From: Sphaerulina vaccinii
Lineage: Eukaryota > Ascomycota > Dothideomycetes > Mycosphaerellales > Mycosphaerellaceae
NCBI GenBank assembly: GCA_022570795.1
Contig: JAKUDP010000003.1
Location: forward strand, 434,001-498,000
DNA length: 64,000 nt
Direction of reading: 5' to 3'
A model generated the notes under the pieces. That model saw nothing but the letters and a program-made list of their open reading frames with translations, was not told where the DNA came from and made no database searches. Both the position numbers and the translations under genes were made by a program. This document shows positions 10,199 through 21,409 of the stretch, piece after piece; within the stretch, counting starts at the first letter, position 1; every line of letters starts with the position of its first letter.

Positions 10199-13100
10199 CT
10201 TGATGCTGTGCTATCGATACAAGGCTATGAGAGTACAAGTGAAGGCTTGCGGTGTGTGACAGCCTTAGACAGGTCTTATACACATACCACAGGACTTACC
10301 TGCAGGATGAAGAGGATCGATACTTCAGATATAGCATACGGGCGGTCCGTCCTCGTATCTTCCATCGGCCCTAAGAATCATCAGTCGGGTGGATGCCATC
10401 TCACAAGCACAGGCCTTTGCGGTGTGGCTACCTTACTCTTAGTTGAGCTAGACGGGAGTGAGCCCCGATAGGCGGTAGCTATCTTGAGAGCTGCATCATT
10501 GGGTGACCAATCTTTGAAGAGTATCATCATGATATCCTGCAGTCAGAGGAGTTCCAGGGTCAACAGTGCTGAGGAAGCATCGCAGCGAGAGCATGATCTG
10601 TGCAAGGTACTTCCTGCGGAGCCATGCGCCACGGAGAGTTTTAGAACATCTCCACCACGTCGCATATGCGCTGTCGATCCAATACCGGAAGATAATTGAG
10701 GCGTGAGTGAGCGAAGCGCTATGCCATGAGGTGAACATGATGTTCACGAAACTCCGATGCCCGGGGACAGGCCGTGCCGTCTGACAAGCTGTAGGAACGC
10801 CGCCTGGTTGTCATAATTCTATTCTTTCCGGCTGGGCTCGGCACCGTAGGGTGATGTTGCTCCTTCACCTCCATATGCAGTAATGGACAACGGCTCGGCT
10901 CGCTTTAGTTTGTTCCTGATAGGCTAGGCAATGATGCCAGTCATTCCATGTGGCTATACCACCTGCTTGGAAGCCTTGTGGTCATAGCAGTAGGAGGATT
11001 GATGACACGACATGGTGGCATCCTTCGATGCGATGTTACACGCGCTGCAGGAGGCCTCGCACAGTCCGTTCGAGTCAGATGAAGGCTGTTGGTCATCATC
11101 GCGAGATTCGCTTGCGACAGAGTGTGCGCGAACGCTTAACATCGTTGTCGAGAGACATTATTCTTCATCATTGCAGAAGTGGATGTCGACGCTCCTATAA
11201 TAAGACATCCGGGTGGGGAAACCTAAAATGTTGACTGGGGTCGATCCCAATTTGGTCATAGGACACTGGGTGATCCTTGTGTGGAGTGGCTTTCGCAACG
11301 CCTCTCACGCAACGCCCTCGACTGCGCTTGGCGCGTGGTTGAGACGGAGCTCCGGCATAGCGGCAGACTGTGCAGTAACCTCACTTGTTCCTGGCGGTGT
11401 ACAGCAATTCTTCAGTTTGCGTTTGTTGAATGTTGAACTTCGACCACTTGAACCGAAGAAAACATTCGCTTTGGTGCATCCGATTGTGGCTTTTATATGC
11501 ATCGCGCGTCGCTTAAGCAGGTGCCCTCATCCTGTGAATGCTTAGATATAGGTGTGCTGTCATCGTATCCAGATCGAGACTCAGTCTCACCGCAGGTTCC
11601 CACATGTCGAGTCGTGACCTCGTCCAGCGCTGCCCCCAGGATTCACGATGGAGCCGCCTTTGAACAGCACAGCTGGATTACTGGCACGCGATCGCTGACT
11701 GAAACCGTGCGTCATGCGCATTGTTACGTGCGAAATGTCGAAATATGCCCAGATGATGCAGTGCAATGCTCGCGAGAAGCATGTCAGAGTGCACGAAGCT
11801 CGAGCACGCTCTTGTTGTGGCGATTCGCTGCAGTAGAACGTCGCTAGGGCGTAAGGCTGCAGCTGCATAGCAAGCCCCACAACCACACCGGCTCGCATGG
11901 TCCTCAGCTGAATCCTTCATAGCGAGGGTCGTTGCAAGCGAAGTGTACGACCAACTTTGTGAGCAATAGGACCAGTCCATGCGCAGCAGTATATGCACGC
12001 CACCCTGGCACCTTTATGATGTGTATCTTGGTAGTCTCGGAGGATAACACACTGCGGATCGCAGTCAAGAGTCTGAAGATCCGAGAGCAGAATGCCAGCG
12101 CATCTCCCATGGTGATCTTTGCGTCGAGCTTCGCCTCTCTAGTATAGATTCCTGGAATGGCACATGCTAGCGCTGACATCGCCTGCACCGCATACACAGC
12201 CTTTGTGGTTATACCGCGAGGATACCAGCCACCACATCGGGTGGCATAGGCCTCGAGCTCTAAAGCCGTGGTCCAGGCAGTTGGTAAATGCTCGATGTCA
12301 AGCCTTGCCCAGGTTGTGATGTATTGTTGTTGGCGATGTCTAGAACACAGTCAGCATAAGTGCTTTCTCGCGCAGCAATCAGATATGAATGCAGAGCACC
12401 ACCCCGCATGTTGTAGCTAGAAAGCATCGAGTCTGGACTGCTCTGTTGAGTCAAAGGCGTCCAATGATCGGGGCACTGATTGCCTGACCACTGGCATAGA
12501 GTGTAAGATGGGCGGCAGTAAGCTGAGAGATATCCAAGAAGCCCTTTGCGCGTAGAGCTTAGCAAGCTGCGGCTGAATACTGGTCGGGTACCATTGATCG
12601 GTGGGAGTTCTTGGAACGAGCTTGATGTGATCGGAAGACCACTTCAGGTTGTCTTGACGGCAGGGCAGTGACGTGCTGGAGTGTGTCTACCATTCCGTCT
12701 GGAGGTTTGAGGAGTGGGTGTAGTGTAACTTGGTCGGGTTTGACGCCGCAGGTCTCGAACGTGTGCATAGCAGGAGCTTTTCCAGAGGTCTGAGGCATCG
12801 GACTGGTATGACCTGACTCTTTCGACCTCAACAGAAGGATGGTTCCAGATCCATATTGGTTCGCGCGAAAGGTTTCAGATGTTTGACATCAGCGAGAGAC
12901 AGCATTGCCTATATTTCAGCCTTTGCGCACTCGTGCACCAGGACAAAAGCACTCCGGCTCCAGATGTCCCTCGTTCATACAAGCGGACTGCATTGGGCCT
13001 CCGAGACGCAGGAATGGTGCTGACATATCACTGCAAATGCCAGGAATAGTCTGAAACGCGAGAACTGGTTCCTAAACCCCATGGATCCCTCTGCTTGCAT

Positions 13101-13610
13101 TCCGACTTCTCCATGCATTGGACAACAGCCTGGTCTCAACAGTGGCAGCCTGCAATCACAAGTTCGTTGACCCCCTCTACTTGTCGCGTGAGTTCCGCGC
13201 GCATGCCTTGGCAGTTCGAAAAGTCCGGTACTCGATATTGGCAGCCTGCATTCAAGGCCGATACGTGGTAGGTCTTGCTTGATCGTGCCTGGTGAAGACT
13301 TCGGGCGGAGACTTTCACTGCGAGTATCTCGCGGGGATGTCTGATATCTATTATCAGCAACGTATTTCGTGATGAGGTTGATGAAGATGATGTTGACTGG
13401 TCCAAAGGCGAAGAAGAGGGGAGTGAAAGAGGTGTTGGTCTAGTGCGTAATAGAGTTTGACGAGCTCGACACGAAACAGAAACAGGTCGCGTCTCATCGA
13501 CCCCTGCTTCGACCATCTTCAAGAAGGCCACCAGTTTTCGACCTCCATACAACATCTCCTCGTCCTCCCATCACAGCGCAACCCGCAGAAATCACCGCAC
13601 TCACATCAAG
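10199..13610. other. Large intergenic region (3.4 kb)
   Basis: The first few hundred bases are the laccase promoter side; the last few hundred lead into the SSB gene. Minus-strand frames between about 12.7 and 11.9 kb read rather protein-like in pieces, with one plausible 3' splice signal (CTGAC then TTCTAG near 12340), but the pieces are broken by stops and I could not join or identify them. They may be a decayed gene or chance. No repeats or RNA genes recognised. Confidence 0.4.
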
Positions 13611-14154
13611 ATGCAGTCCCTCCGCTTCCAAGTGCCTCGCGCCGCGCGCGCATTCTCCACGACTCCCGCTCGACCTCTCGCAAAGATGCAGCTCATCGGC
13701 CGTCTGGCTGATACACCCGAGCTCACTCCCACATCGACTGGTCGCGAACTCGTAAAGTACTCGCTCGGCGTGAGCACAGGGCCAAGAGATGAGAATGGCA
13801 ACAGAGCGACAAGCTGGTTCAAAGTGGCCAGCTTTGGTGATGGGCCACAGAGAGACTTCTTGCTCAGTCTGCCCAAGGGGTGAGCTTCGATGTGTTTCAG
13901 CCGAGGAATGAAGGACTCCTGCTGATGATCGCTGCAGAACCAAGATCTACCTTGAGGCTGATGCTGCCATGAACACATACGAGACTGCAGAGGGAAAGCG
14001 CACATCATTGAACCTTGTGCAGCGTAAGGTCTTTTACAGCGAAGTAACTGATAACCACTGACATATTGCTATAGGTACCTTCGAGATGCTACAGAGACCG
14101 CGAGAATCTGGCGAGGTTGACGCCGCACACCAAGCTGCAGCTGGTACTGAATAG
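13611..14154 (+). CDS. Mitochondrial single-stranded DNA-binding protein (Rim1-like SSB)
   Basis: OB-fold protein of 144 residues that coats single-stranded mtDNA during replication. Exons 13611-13879, 13938-14023 and 14075-14154 join in frame; the introns (58 and 51 nt) have GTGAGC and GTAAGG donors. The N-terminus MQSLRFQVPRAARAFSTTPA is an Arg/Ser/Ala-rich mitochondrial presequence with a likely cleavage near FSTTPA. The SSB core follows: LIGRLADTPELTPTSTGREL, then ATSWFKVASFGD, then KIYLEADAAMNTYE and a C-terminal QRTFEML strand. Length and motif order match fungal Rim1. Single copy and housekeeping by expectation. Confidence 0.92.
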
Positions 14155-16750
14155 ACAGGAACGTCCAAGTGTCAGAGCGGCGCAAGGTCTGCGGCATAAG
14201 TCTCTATGTGCACCAGATACTGCGTCGCTACGACTTGTCGAAGTCCTTGGGTTTAGCTTGTGGATGATGGAAACTGATTTGTACAATACCCCAGTGTTTG
14301 TGGTTATGAGCAAGGAGTTGGAGGCATTGGCCTCTGGGCAGGCTAATGATATGCGAGGTCTCCTATGTCTGACTGTGAGCGGTAGATGACAACCACTCTC
14401 GACTCTTATCGAAGTTTAACGATGTTCTCGGAGATGCATAGCTGAACTCATTGCTCTTCCCGGAACTGGAACATGCACACCTTTGTCCACGTCGACAACG
14501 GTATGGATCAACATGCAGGATGAGTCGCGATATTCCCTGAGCTCACTGCTATCGCGCTTGGCTACGGCTTTGTAGACTTCTCACTTGCCAGCGTGTCACC
14601 CTTCCTGCAAGTGGACTCTGGCTTGGCATGTTCTCATTCTCGTGTCAGTAATCGCCACGACGAAGAGCTTGCGTAGCAGCACACTTCTCGGAGCCTATAA
14701 GTGATCTTTCACCAAGCAGATACGGTACACTCTCCTCGCCACAAGATTTCGACTCAGCCCCAGCACATGCGTAGAGATGATATACGCCCAGCTCGGATGT
14801 CAAAAGGCCAAGACATGACAAGCAACAGAATCGCTGCTGGTAATCATGGCGCTGGAACAGGGCGAGTGTCGTTCACAACTTAATTCTGACAGCACCGGAG
14901 TTCGGCTGGTGAGGAACCAATTTCTGTTCTATTCAAACGCCGTTTGGTTCCCTGCGGTGCTAGTCTGTCTGTTCGGTGTGATGATGATGAGCAATGGTCA
15001 CTCTATCAATTGTTTTGTTAGTAGTCTCTGCTTTGCTTTGCACTTTCGAGCTGTCAGGTGTGCGCGAGAACTTGCTAGGTGTCATCGACTAGAGTCGGCA
15101 TAGTGCTAGGTGAAGAACTCTTGTTCCTCCAACAAGAAGTTTGATGGCACAAAAGTACGCCTTGGCTGTCTGCCATCGGATATTTCGTACGAAATCGTAC
15201 TTTGCGCGACTTTTTCTACCTCCGTTAGCTGTTCTCGTCAATCAATCGCGGAACCAAGGGCAAGCAAGCAGTAGCTGTACCCCTCTTCGTTGTGAGCACC
15301 TCCACGTTGGAGCTGCTGCCAGGTCGTCGTAGTCACGTTGGAGCTGCACATATGTGCTGATGTGGAAGTTGTATACGATGTCATGATGTTTCAACAAGGT
15401 ATGAGAGTTTTTAAGAAGGTGCGGATTGGGCATCTTCGACGTCAATGAAGCATGGGAGTGCTACAAACATGGGAGCTGAAGGTCAGACATTCCTAGAGCA
15501 GGTGTTGTAGAGGCCGTCGATAATGCTCCTCATTGTACTTTACCGAGAGCATTTCAAAGCAAAGTGAGGTGTAGGAATCGGCAATGGACATGGACATGTC
15601 CCGAGGTCGTGGTTCTGCTGCACAAGAAGGATGAGATTGCACACGCATTGCCTCTTGTGATCTCGTGCATGCATTTCAACTGCATCTGATCTACACCTGG
15701 GAACGCGTGTGCGTGGACATCATCCGCACGTGCGAAGGGTGTGCGTGTGAGCACATGCCATGCAATGTTGAAAGTGATGAAGTGCGGTGAACGGTAGACC
15801 GGTAAAGCGAGGTGATGAGCGCGCACAAGGACTTGGCCAGAGCACAAATGAGACATGGTCTGGATTTGGATCGTAATGAAATCTACCAGCACCAACGTTG
15901 TTGTTTGTTGTTGCGGAAGCACTCGAGACTTGACCTCGACGGTTCTGCTCCTCTCTGCCGAACGGAGCAGTTCCTTTCGAGGCTGCCGGAGGGACCATGA
16001 CCACAGGCTAGCTGTACTCGGTTTTGCCATTCGTAATGAATTAAATTCGCGCACCTAGCAGCACACGAGACGATTTGCAATGTCATTTCTCTGTTCTTCC
16101 TCTCACCTCTCGTGCCTCACGCTCGAGTTCACCGTCGTCAGCCTTGTGCACCACAACAGCCAGTCCGCCTTCCCGTTCGCAATGTCGTTGGATCCAAAAT
16201 AAACGGGCAGTCATCAGCGTGGCTCAGAGTCGGACAGAGACGACCCAAGACTGGCTTACAAACCGGCTTTCTGGGAGCAAAGAGAGAAAGCAGCTTCTGG
16301 CAGAACCTGAACTCGGTGCCATCATAACCTGACGGCGGAGGGACCCAGCGCGCCCAGGGCGGGTGGCTTTGGTAAAAGCTTTGCTTCGGGCTCTAATATA
16401 ATCTGCCTCTTTTCCAAGAGATTTGCTCACTGTCGGTTTCCTCGCTGCCGGTGCTGTGGACGAGCGAGCAGGATTGATCGACACCTGGTTGTTGTTCGAG
16501 TCTCACGTCACCGCATCAGCACCTACATCGATCAGCCAAACTACGAGATACGAGGCCGACGCGATCAACTACACTCCGCAGCTCTGAGCTTCCGGCTCTG
16601 CTGCTGCTGCTGCTGTGGTGTTCGCCTCGCCACGGGAGCCTGACGCAAGCGCACTGTACTGCAGCAAGCCATCAAGCAGAATCGACTGGTCCACAGCGCG
16701 CAGAGATAGCAGAGCGGCCAACAGAACGATACACGATACACGGAATAAAC
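14155..16750. other. Intergenic upstream of HAL-type kinase (2.6 kb)
   Basis: No convincing gene. A short CTG run (about 16600-16616) and pyrimidine-rich stretches lie near the kinase start and are probably its leader. A long promoter would suit a stress-regulated kinase, but I cannot name any binding site. Confidence 0.5.
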
Positions 16751-18484
16751 ATGGCCACTCCACAAGCCCACGCAGGGTCGTCGACGCCTCCGCCCAGCAG
16801 TGACGCGCGACCATCACCGGCTCCCACTGTGTCGACGGCTTCGACGGCATCCTTCACGTCGTCCAAGCAGGGAGACCCAGTCGCAGCGCCACCCACTGAC
16901 GACAACTCTGCTGGTGAGCAACCTCTAGTCAACGGCAATGGCAATGGCAACACCTCGACAATAGCCACTTCCACACCAGTCCCCGCATCGACGAGTACAA
17001 CCACATCCCCACCGCCCACACGGCCCAGCGGACCTCAGAAGAAGCCGACCTTCACTTCACGTCTGTCGCGTATGTTCTCTCAGCGCGACACCAACGGAGC
17101 CGGACGAGATCTTGCCAAGGCAGAGGCCGTCGTACCGGAGACTGCTGTTGAAGAGCCACTCGAGGAAGACGGCAGGGCTCGACCTGAGAAGCCGAGTAGA
17201 ACTTCTTCAAAGCACGAGAAGATGAATGGTGGTAGCCTGCGAAACGGATCCGACTCTAAGAAGGGGAAAAGCGAAGAGGCTATCACTCCAGCTACGAAAC
17301 GCTTCTGGGTCGAAGAAAATGGCGAGCACTTCCACTACTTGCGAGGCGCGAAGCGACAGGACAAGCTTACAGACATGCTTCGAGACTTCGTCACGGGCAA
17401 GAGGAGAGGCGATCACGGCGACGAGCAGCAGCTGTCACTGATGTCAAATTGGGTCGATCAGATTAAGAATGAGAAAGACAAGATGGCAAAGGACAAGGAC
17501 AAAGGTCCTAACGCGACTGCGACTCTTGTTCAGAAGTATGGCAAATGTCAGGAGATTGTTGGACGAGGAGCTTTTGGCATTGTGCGGATAGCACACAAGA
17601 CCGACCCCAACGATTCGAAACACGAACAGCTGTACGCCGTCAAAGAGTTCCGGCGACGACCTCAAGAAGACCCAAAGAAGTACAGCAAACGCCTCAACTC
17701 GGAATTCTGCATATCTTCTTCATTACGACACCCGAACGTTATACACACTCTGGACCTTCTGGAAGATGCCAAGGGCGATTACTGCGAGGTCATGGAGTTC
17801 TGTGCTGGCGGCGATCTGTACAGTCTAGTCCTTGCTACCGGCAAACTAGAAGTTACGGAAGCCGACTGCTACTTTGCTCAGCTAATGCGAGGTGTCGAGT
17901 ATATACACGAAATGGGCGTCGCGCATCGAGATCTGAAGCCGGAGAACCTGCTACTAACAACTCACGGAGCGCTGAAGATCACAGACTTCGGCAATGGAGA
18001 GTGCTTCCGAATGGCGTGGGAAACAGAACCACACATGACGGCTGGACTTTGCGGTAGCGCACCCTACATTGCTCCAGAGGAATATATCGAGCAGGAATTC
18101 GACCCACGTGCTGTCGATGTCTGGGCCTGTGGCGTGATCTATATGGCAATGCGCACTGGTAGACACCTATGGAGAGTGGCGAAGAAGGACGAGGACGAGT
18201 TCTACGACAACTACATTCGCGGGCGCAAGAGCGAAGAGGGCTACGGGCCGATTGAGACACTACACAGAGTAAGCCATTCTTCTTCACATTCACATTCTAT
18301 TACTACACCCAAGGTGTCATATCATGAAGGGTGTACTCACGCTTCCTGCCAGGCACGTTGTAGAAACGTTATCTACAGCATCCTCGACCCAAACGCCAGC
18401 CGCCGCATCTCAGCACACCAAGTCCTCAACTCCGAGTGGGGCAAGGGGATAAAGCTCTGCAAAGCTGGTGAGCAAGGTCTCTAA
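16751..18484 (+). CDS. HAL4/SAT4-HAL5-type Ser/Thr protein kinase
   Basis: Fungal-specific kinase of the family that in yeast stabilises potassium transporters and tunes salt tolerance. The first ~240 residues are Ser/Thr/Pro-rich and disordered. The kinase domain starts near YGKCQEIVGRGAFGIVRIA (glycine loop), with YAVKEF as the VAIK lysine, HRDLKPENLL as catalytic loop, DFGNGE as metal-binding motif and SAPYIAPEEY as the APE region. Exons are 16751-18268 and 18353-18484. The 84-nt intron (GTAAGC...CTGCCAG) is a multiple of three and has no stop, so an unspliced message would add 28 residues before RCRNVIYSILDPN. With it removed the protein is 549 residues and subdomain XI reads as in relatives (LHRARCRNVIYSILDP). 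An ENA-type ATPase at 56 kb is a plausible functional partner in ion balance, though not adjacent. Confidence 0.92.
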   Translation: MATPQAHAGSSTPPPSSDARPSPAPTVSTASTASFTSSKQGDPVAAPPTDDNSAGEQPLVNGNGNGNTSTIATSTPVPASTSTTTSPPPTRPSGPQKKPTFTSRLSRMFSQRDTNGAGRDLAKAEAVVPETAVEEPLEEDGRARPEKPSRTSSKHEKMNGGSLRNGSDSKKGKSEEAITPATKRFWVEENGEHFHYLRGAKRQDKLTDMLRDFVTGKRRGDHGDEQQLSLMSNWVDQIKNEKDKMAKDKDKGPNATATLVQKYGKCQEIVGRGAFGIVRIAHKTDPNDSKHEQLYAVKEFRRRPQEDPKKYSKRLNSEFCISSSLRHPNVIHTLDLLEDAKGDYCEVMEFCAGGDLYSLVLATGKLEVTEADCYFAQLMRGVEYIHEMGVAHRDLKPENLLLTTHGALKITDFGNGECFRMAWETEPHMTAGLCGSAPYIAPEEYIEQEFDPRAVDVWACGVIYMAMRTGRHLWRVAKKDEDEFYDNYIRGRKSEEGYGPIETLHRVSHSSSHSHSITTPKVSYHEGCTHASCQARCRNVIYSILDPNASRRISAHQVLNSEWGKGIKLCKAGEQGL

Positions 18485-19516
18485 CACAACTTTGTGGGCA
18501 AAGAGCGCTCATGAGGACGATCCGCCTTCGAACTACACTTATACGTTCAGGAACTTCATCATGACCATAACGACTTCGATTCTATATTCGCGACTGGCAT
18601 CACGACTGGCATTCACAGCATGGAACCTTGTATGTTTCGACTTTTGTGTATCTTGAGCGTTTGAGCGAGCGCCTGTTCTTGATCGAGAGAAAGCATACCC
18701 CCCAATTCGTTGCACTGCTCTTTCCAGGCATACTTTTGTTTGATTTAATGGTCAGAGCCGGCTTTGCTCACGATTCTTCGATCTGTGGGCTGTTTCATGA
18801 GCTGGCGTGTGGCCACGGGAGGCTTTCGCTCGCTGTACATAGCCATGAGCTTATGGAAAGATGTATTCCCGTCTTCCTCAAGCAGCACAATTGACGTCGG
18901 ACTAAGCTGACGACTGTTGCGTACTGCTGTTCTCAGCAATCTGTCCGGTGGTGACGTTGGATTCAGAACAGCCAAGGTATCGACGCGCAGACCTCTTGAC
19001 ATTCGAGTGTGGGATAAGAACACGAGTGGTCACGACGATACAGTAAAGATACTTGAAGCACGGGCAGTACCATGCACGCCTGCGAAAGGATTCTTGATAG
19101 CAGCCTCAGGCCCCCAGATCGGAACACAGCCTCTACTGCGCCTCGAGCCCACATCCTGGAGGATTCGAGCATGACCTGTGATAGGACACTTGACGTCAAC
19201 AGATATGAGGCCTGAGGAATCTGTGGTCATGCTCTTTGGTAGGTCTCTGGTAACTTTCACGTGTGGTACCTCTTGAACCAGAACCAAGCCTTGCTGCAGC
19301 GCCGCAGGGCTGTACCAGCACGCGACACCTGTACACCTGTCGGGTTCATTATCGGTGTCAAAGGTAGGATATAAGTATACATCTCATCAGTCAGTCATTA
19401 TCGAAGAAAGGCACGAACTCAACATTCACGACTGCAGTGCAGTAGTACCATCAACTTCATACAACACCTATAACATTCGGCACTTCGAGCAACTGTCATA
19501 CGAACCAACGCACAAC
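18485..19516. other. Intergenic, kinase 3' flank and Gly-rich gene promoter
   Basis: About 1 kb. No gene or structured element recognised. Confidence 0.5.
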
Positions 19517-19884
19517 ATGGGTTGCGCATCATCAAAACCCCAAGGAGGGCCTAACTCCAGATATGCACGCAGCAACTATCCCTCGTACGGATACTATGAT
19601 GGCAGTGGAGCTGCTGCTGTTGGGTATAGTGGTGGTGGCGGGCATCATCATGGCGGACATCATGGAGGTGTTGGAGGAGGTGGTACGTATACATCGCTGT
19701 CTGACAAGATCCTTGATACTGACGACTTGTAGGATGTGGCGGAGGCGGTTCTAGCGGAGGTGGTGGTGGAGGCTGTGGAGGTGGAGGTGAGTAATCCTGC
19801 TGGCTTTGAGTAGATATGCCAACGCGTGAGGATTGTGGGTACTGATGTTCGTTCTCAGGTGGTGGTGGAGGTGGAGGTTGCTAG
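19517..19884 (+). CDS. Gly/His-rich microprotein with N-terminal acylation motif
   Basis: Three exons (19517-19682, 19733-19786, 19859-19884) join in frame to an 81-residue protein. I chose the ATG at 19517 because it gives MGCASSKP, a classic N-myristoylation (Gly2) plus palmitoylation (Cys3) signal for membrane attachment; an in-frame upstream ATG exists at 19355. The middle is YGYYDG, then GGGGHHHGGHHGG, and the tail is Gly runs with scattered Cys ending in Cys-stop. Introns are 50 and 72 nt with GTACGT and GTGAGT donors. Both junctions continue the Gly-rich coding in frame, which supports them. Such proteins are common in Dothideomycetes but uncharacterised. The His and Cys suggest metal binding; that is a guess. 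CTAG-rich short repeats lie just downstream (about 19951-19975). Confidence 0.75.
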
Positions 19885-20103
19885 ACAGCTCTAGCCTAGT
19901 CGAATATCTTCACCCCAAAGCCTTTGCTCGTACTCAGCTTCATCACAACCTAGCTACTAGCTACTAGGTACTAGATCAGCACAACTTCGACAACAGTCAG
20001 ATGGCATCGTAAGGCTTACCTCATTCCGCCTTATACACTCTCCAGCTCATGCAGTCTCGACTTCAGATCCTCGTCCCTCTATCGCCTTCCCACGCGGCCT
20101 CCA

Positions 20104-20421
20104 TTAGTTCAGCTTACATCTACACCTGCAGATACTATTCCCATCATTCTCCGTCACAATCGTAAAGCCCACTTTGTTGTCGTTCGATCCCGCACGGAAG
20201 CAAGGCGTCACACAATTAGGTACGAGTGCTTTGCAAGCATCCTTTCCGCCGTTGCCAAGCCAGTCGCAGTTGTAATATGGAGCATTCTTGCCAATTGGAG
20301 AATAGTCGCAGCCGCCGAAGTATGGTGATGCCCTTTGAGCACCTTGTGGTTCTGGTTCTGCGATGGCCAGGCTGGTGGTGACTCCGAGGAGGAGGATGGT
20401 GAGGTCGTGGAGGTTGGGCAT
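20104..20421 (-). CDS. Small secreted Cys-rich protein (candidate effector)
   Basis: Intronless 105-residue protein. The N-terminus has a hydrophobic signal peptide (LTILLLGVTTSLAIA) and a likely cleavage at AIA-EP. The mature part has eight Cys, an even number fit for four disulfides, including a closely spaced C-terminal ICRCRCKLN. Size, signal and Cys content are those of apoplastic effector candidates or small antimicrobial-type proteins. I recognise no named family. It stands alone, convergent with the Gly-rich gene. A direct repeat lies 120-145 bases upstream of the start. Confidence 0.8.
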   Translation of the reverse strand: MPNLHDLTILLLGVTTSLAIAEPEPQGAQRASPYFGGCDYSPIGKNAPYYNCDWLGNGGKDACKALVPNCVTPCFRAGSNDNKVGFTIVTENDGNSICRCRCKLN

Positions 20422-21409
20422 CTTGTTGTATTGTACTTAAGGTTGGGTTCGATTGTGAGTGGAAGTCGTCGCTTGCGTGGCTACTGCAATATATCTATAT
20501 GAATAGCAGCAGTATATGTTAATCTGCAGATCATTGCTTTACGTACTCGTGCGTATGCGTACTCGTGTTAGCAAGCGCCAGTTTTGGATATGTCTTGGAA
20601 TGACACTGTAGTGTCGCTTCCATATCGGTATAGCTTGTGACTAGTACGACAAGAGTGTAGTCTGTATCTGATAGTCTGGGCAATACGATCATTGCACTCT
20701 CTTCTGCTGTGGCTGAACTCCGTGCTTATCTCGGAACGTTGAGCTTCAGTATACAGCGCCCGACCGTCATTGACCATGGAGTCTGTAGTAGCAAAGCATG
20801 GTCTAACGATCACGTTCTTCTTTTGATATTGTCGAGATCTATTATAATAACTGCTGGAGCATACAGAGCATAGCCATTATGGAACGACGGGGGACGATGC
20901 TTAGACTAGTGTTATCGTGGGGATCGTGGTCGGCGCGGTGGTACTGTTGGCAGCAATGATCGCCTTATAGTGGTGGCTTCAGAGGAGAAAGAGCTCGCAT
21001 GGTCGAGGATATGCATCTGCTTCCATGAAAGACAAGTCATCGATCAACCAGTCCGAGGAACACTGGGAGCGAGGTCAGGAACTAGCTGTCGAGGTCGGTT
21101 AAGTTGAAGAGCTTCGGGGCGATCACCAATATGAAAACATGGCAGAGCTTGCGGCAAAGAAAACATGCAGCACGTCTGAGTTACCCGCAGGTGCGGCAGC
21201 TCTGCACGAAATGCCGGTGCAAGGTAGACGCTATGAGCTTGACGGGGCCACTGTGCTCGCCGCGGAACTGGATGCCTCTCGCGTCCGGCATCGTTTGTGA
21301 CTGAAGGTAGAAGTACTGCTGCCTGTAGACTTGAGGGCTGCGTACATACCGATATGATTTCGCAACACCACTTCATGCAGGCCAGGCCACTGAGATAGTG
21401 CCTTGTGGC
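20422..21409. other. Intergenic, effector promoter and SET-gene 3' flank
   Basis: About 1 kb. Apart from the short direct repeat at 20542-20567 nothing is recognised. Confidence 0.5.
20542..20567. repeat. Two copies of CGTACTCGTG, 16-bp period
   Basis: CGTACTCGTG occurs at 20542-20551 and 20558-20567, separated by CGTATG. It lies upstream of the candidate effector gene and could be a paired binding site; function unknown. Confidence 0.6.

Noticed and set aside
10290..10300. ACTTACCTG, the 5' end motif of U1 snRNA
   Set aside because: The downstream sequence lacks the U1 loop I and loop II signatures and an Sm site, so it is a chance match in the laccase promoter region.
16480..16520. TTGTTCGAGTCTCAC resembling a tRNA B box
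   Set aside because: No matching A box or cloverleaf can be drawn upstream.
19951..19975. CTAGCTA-type short repeats
   Set aside because: Only about three imperfect units in a 3' flank; no sign of a mobile element.
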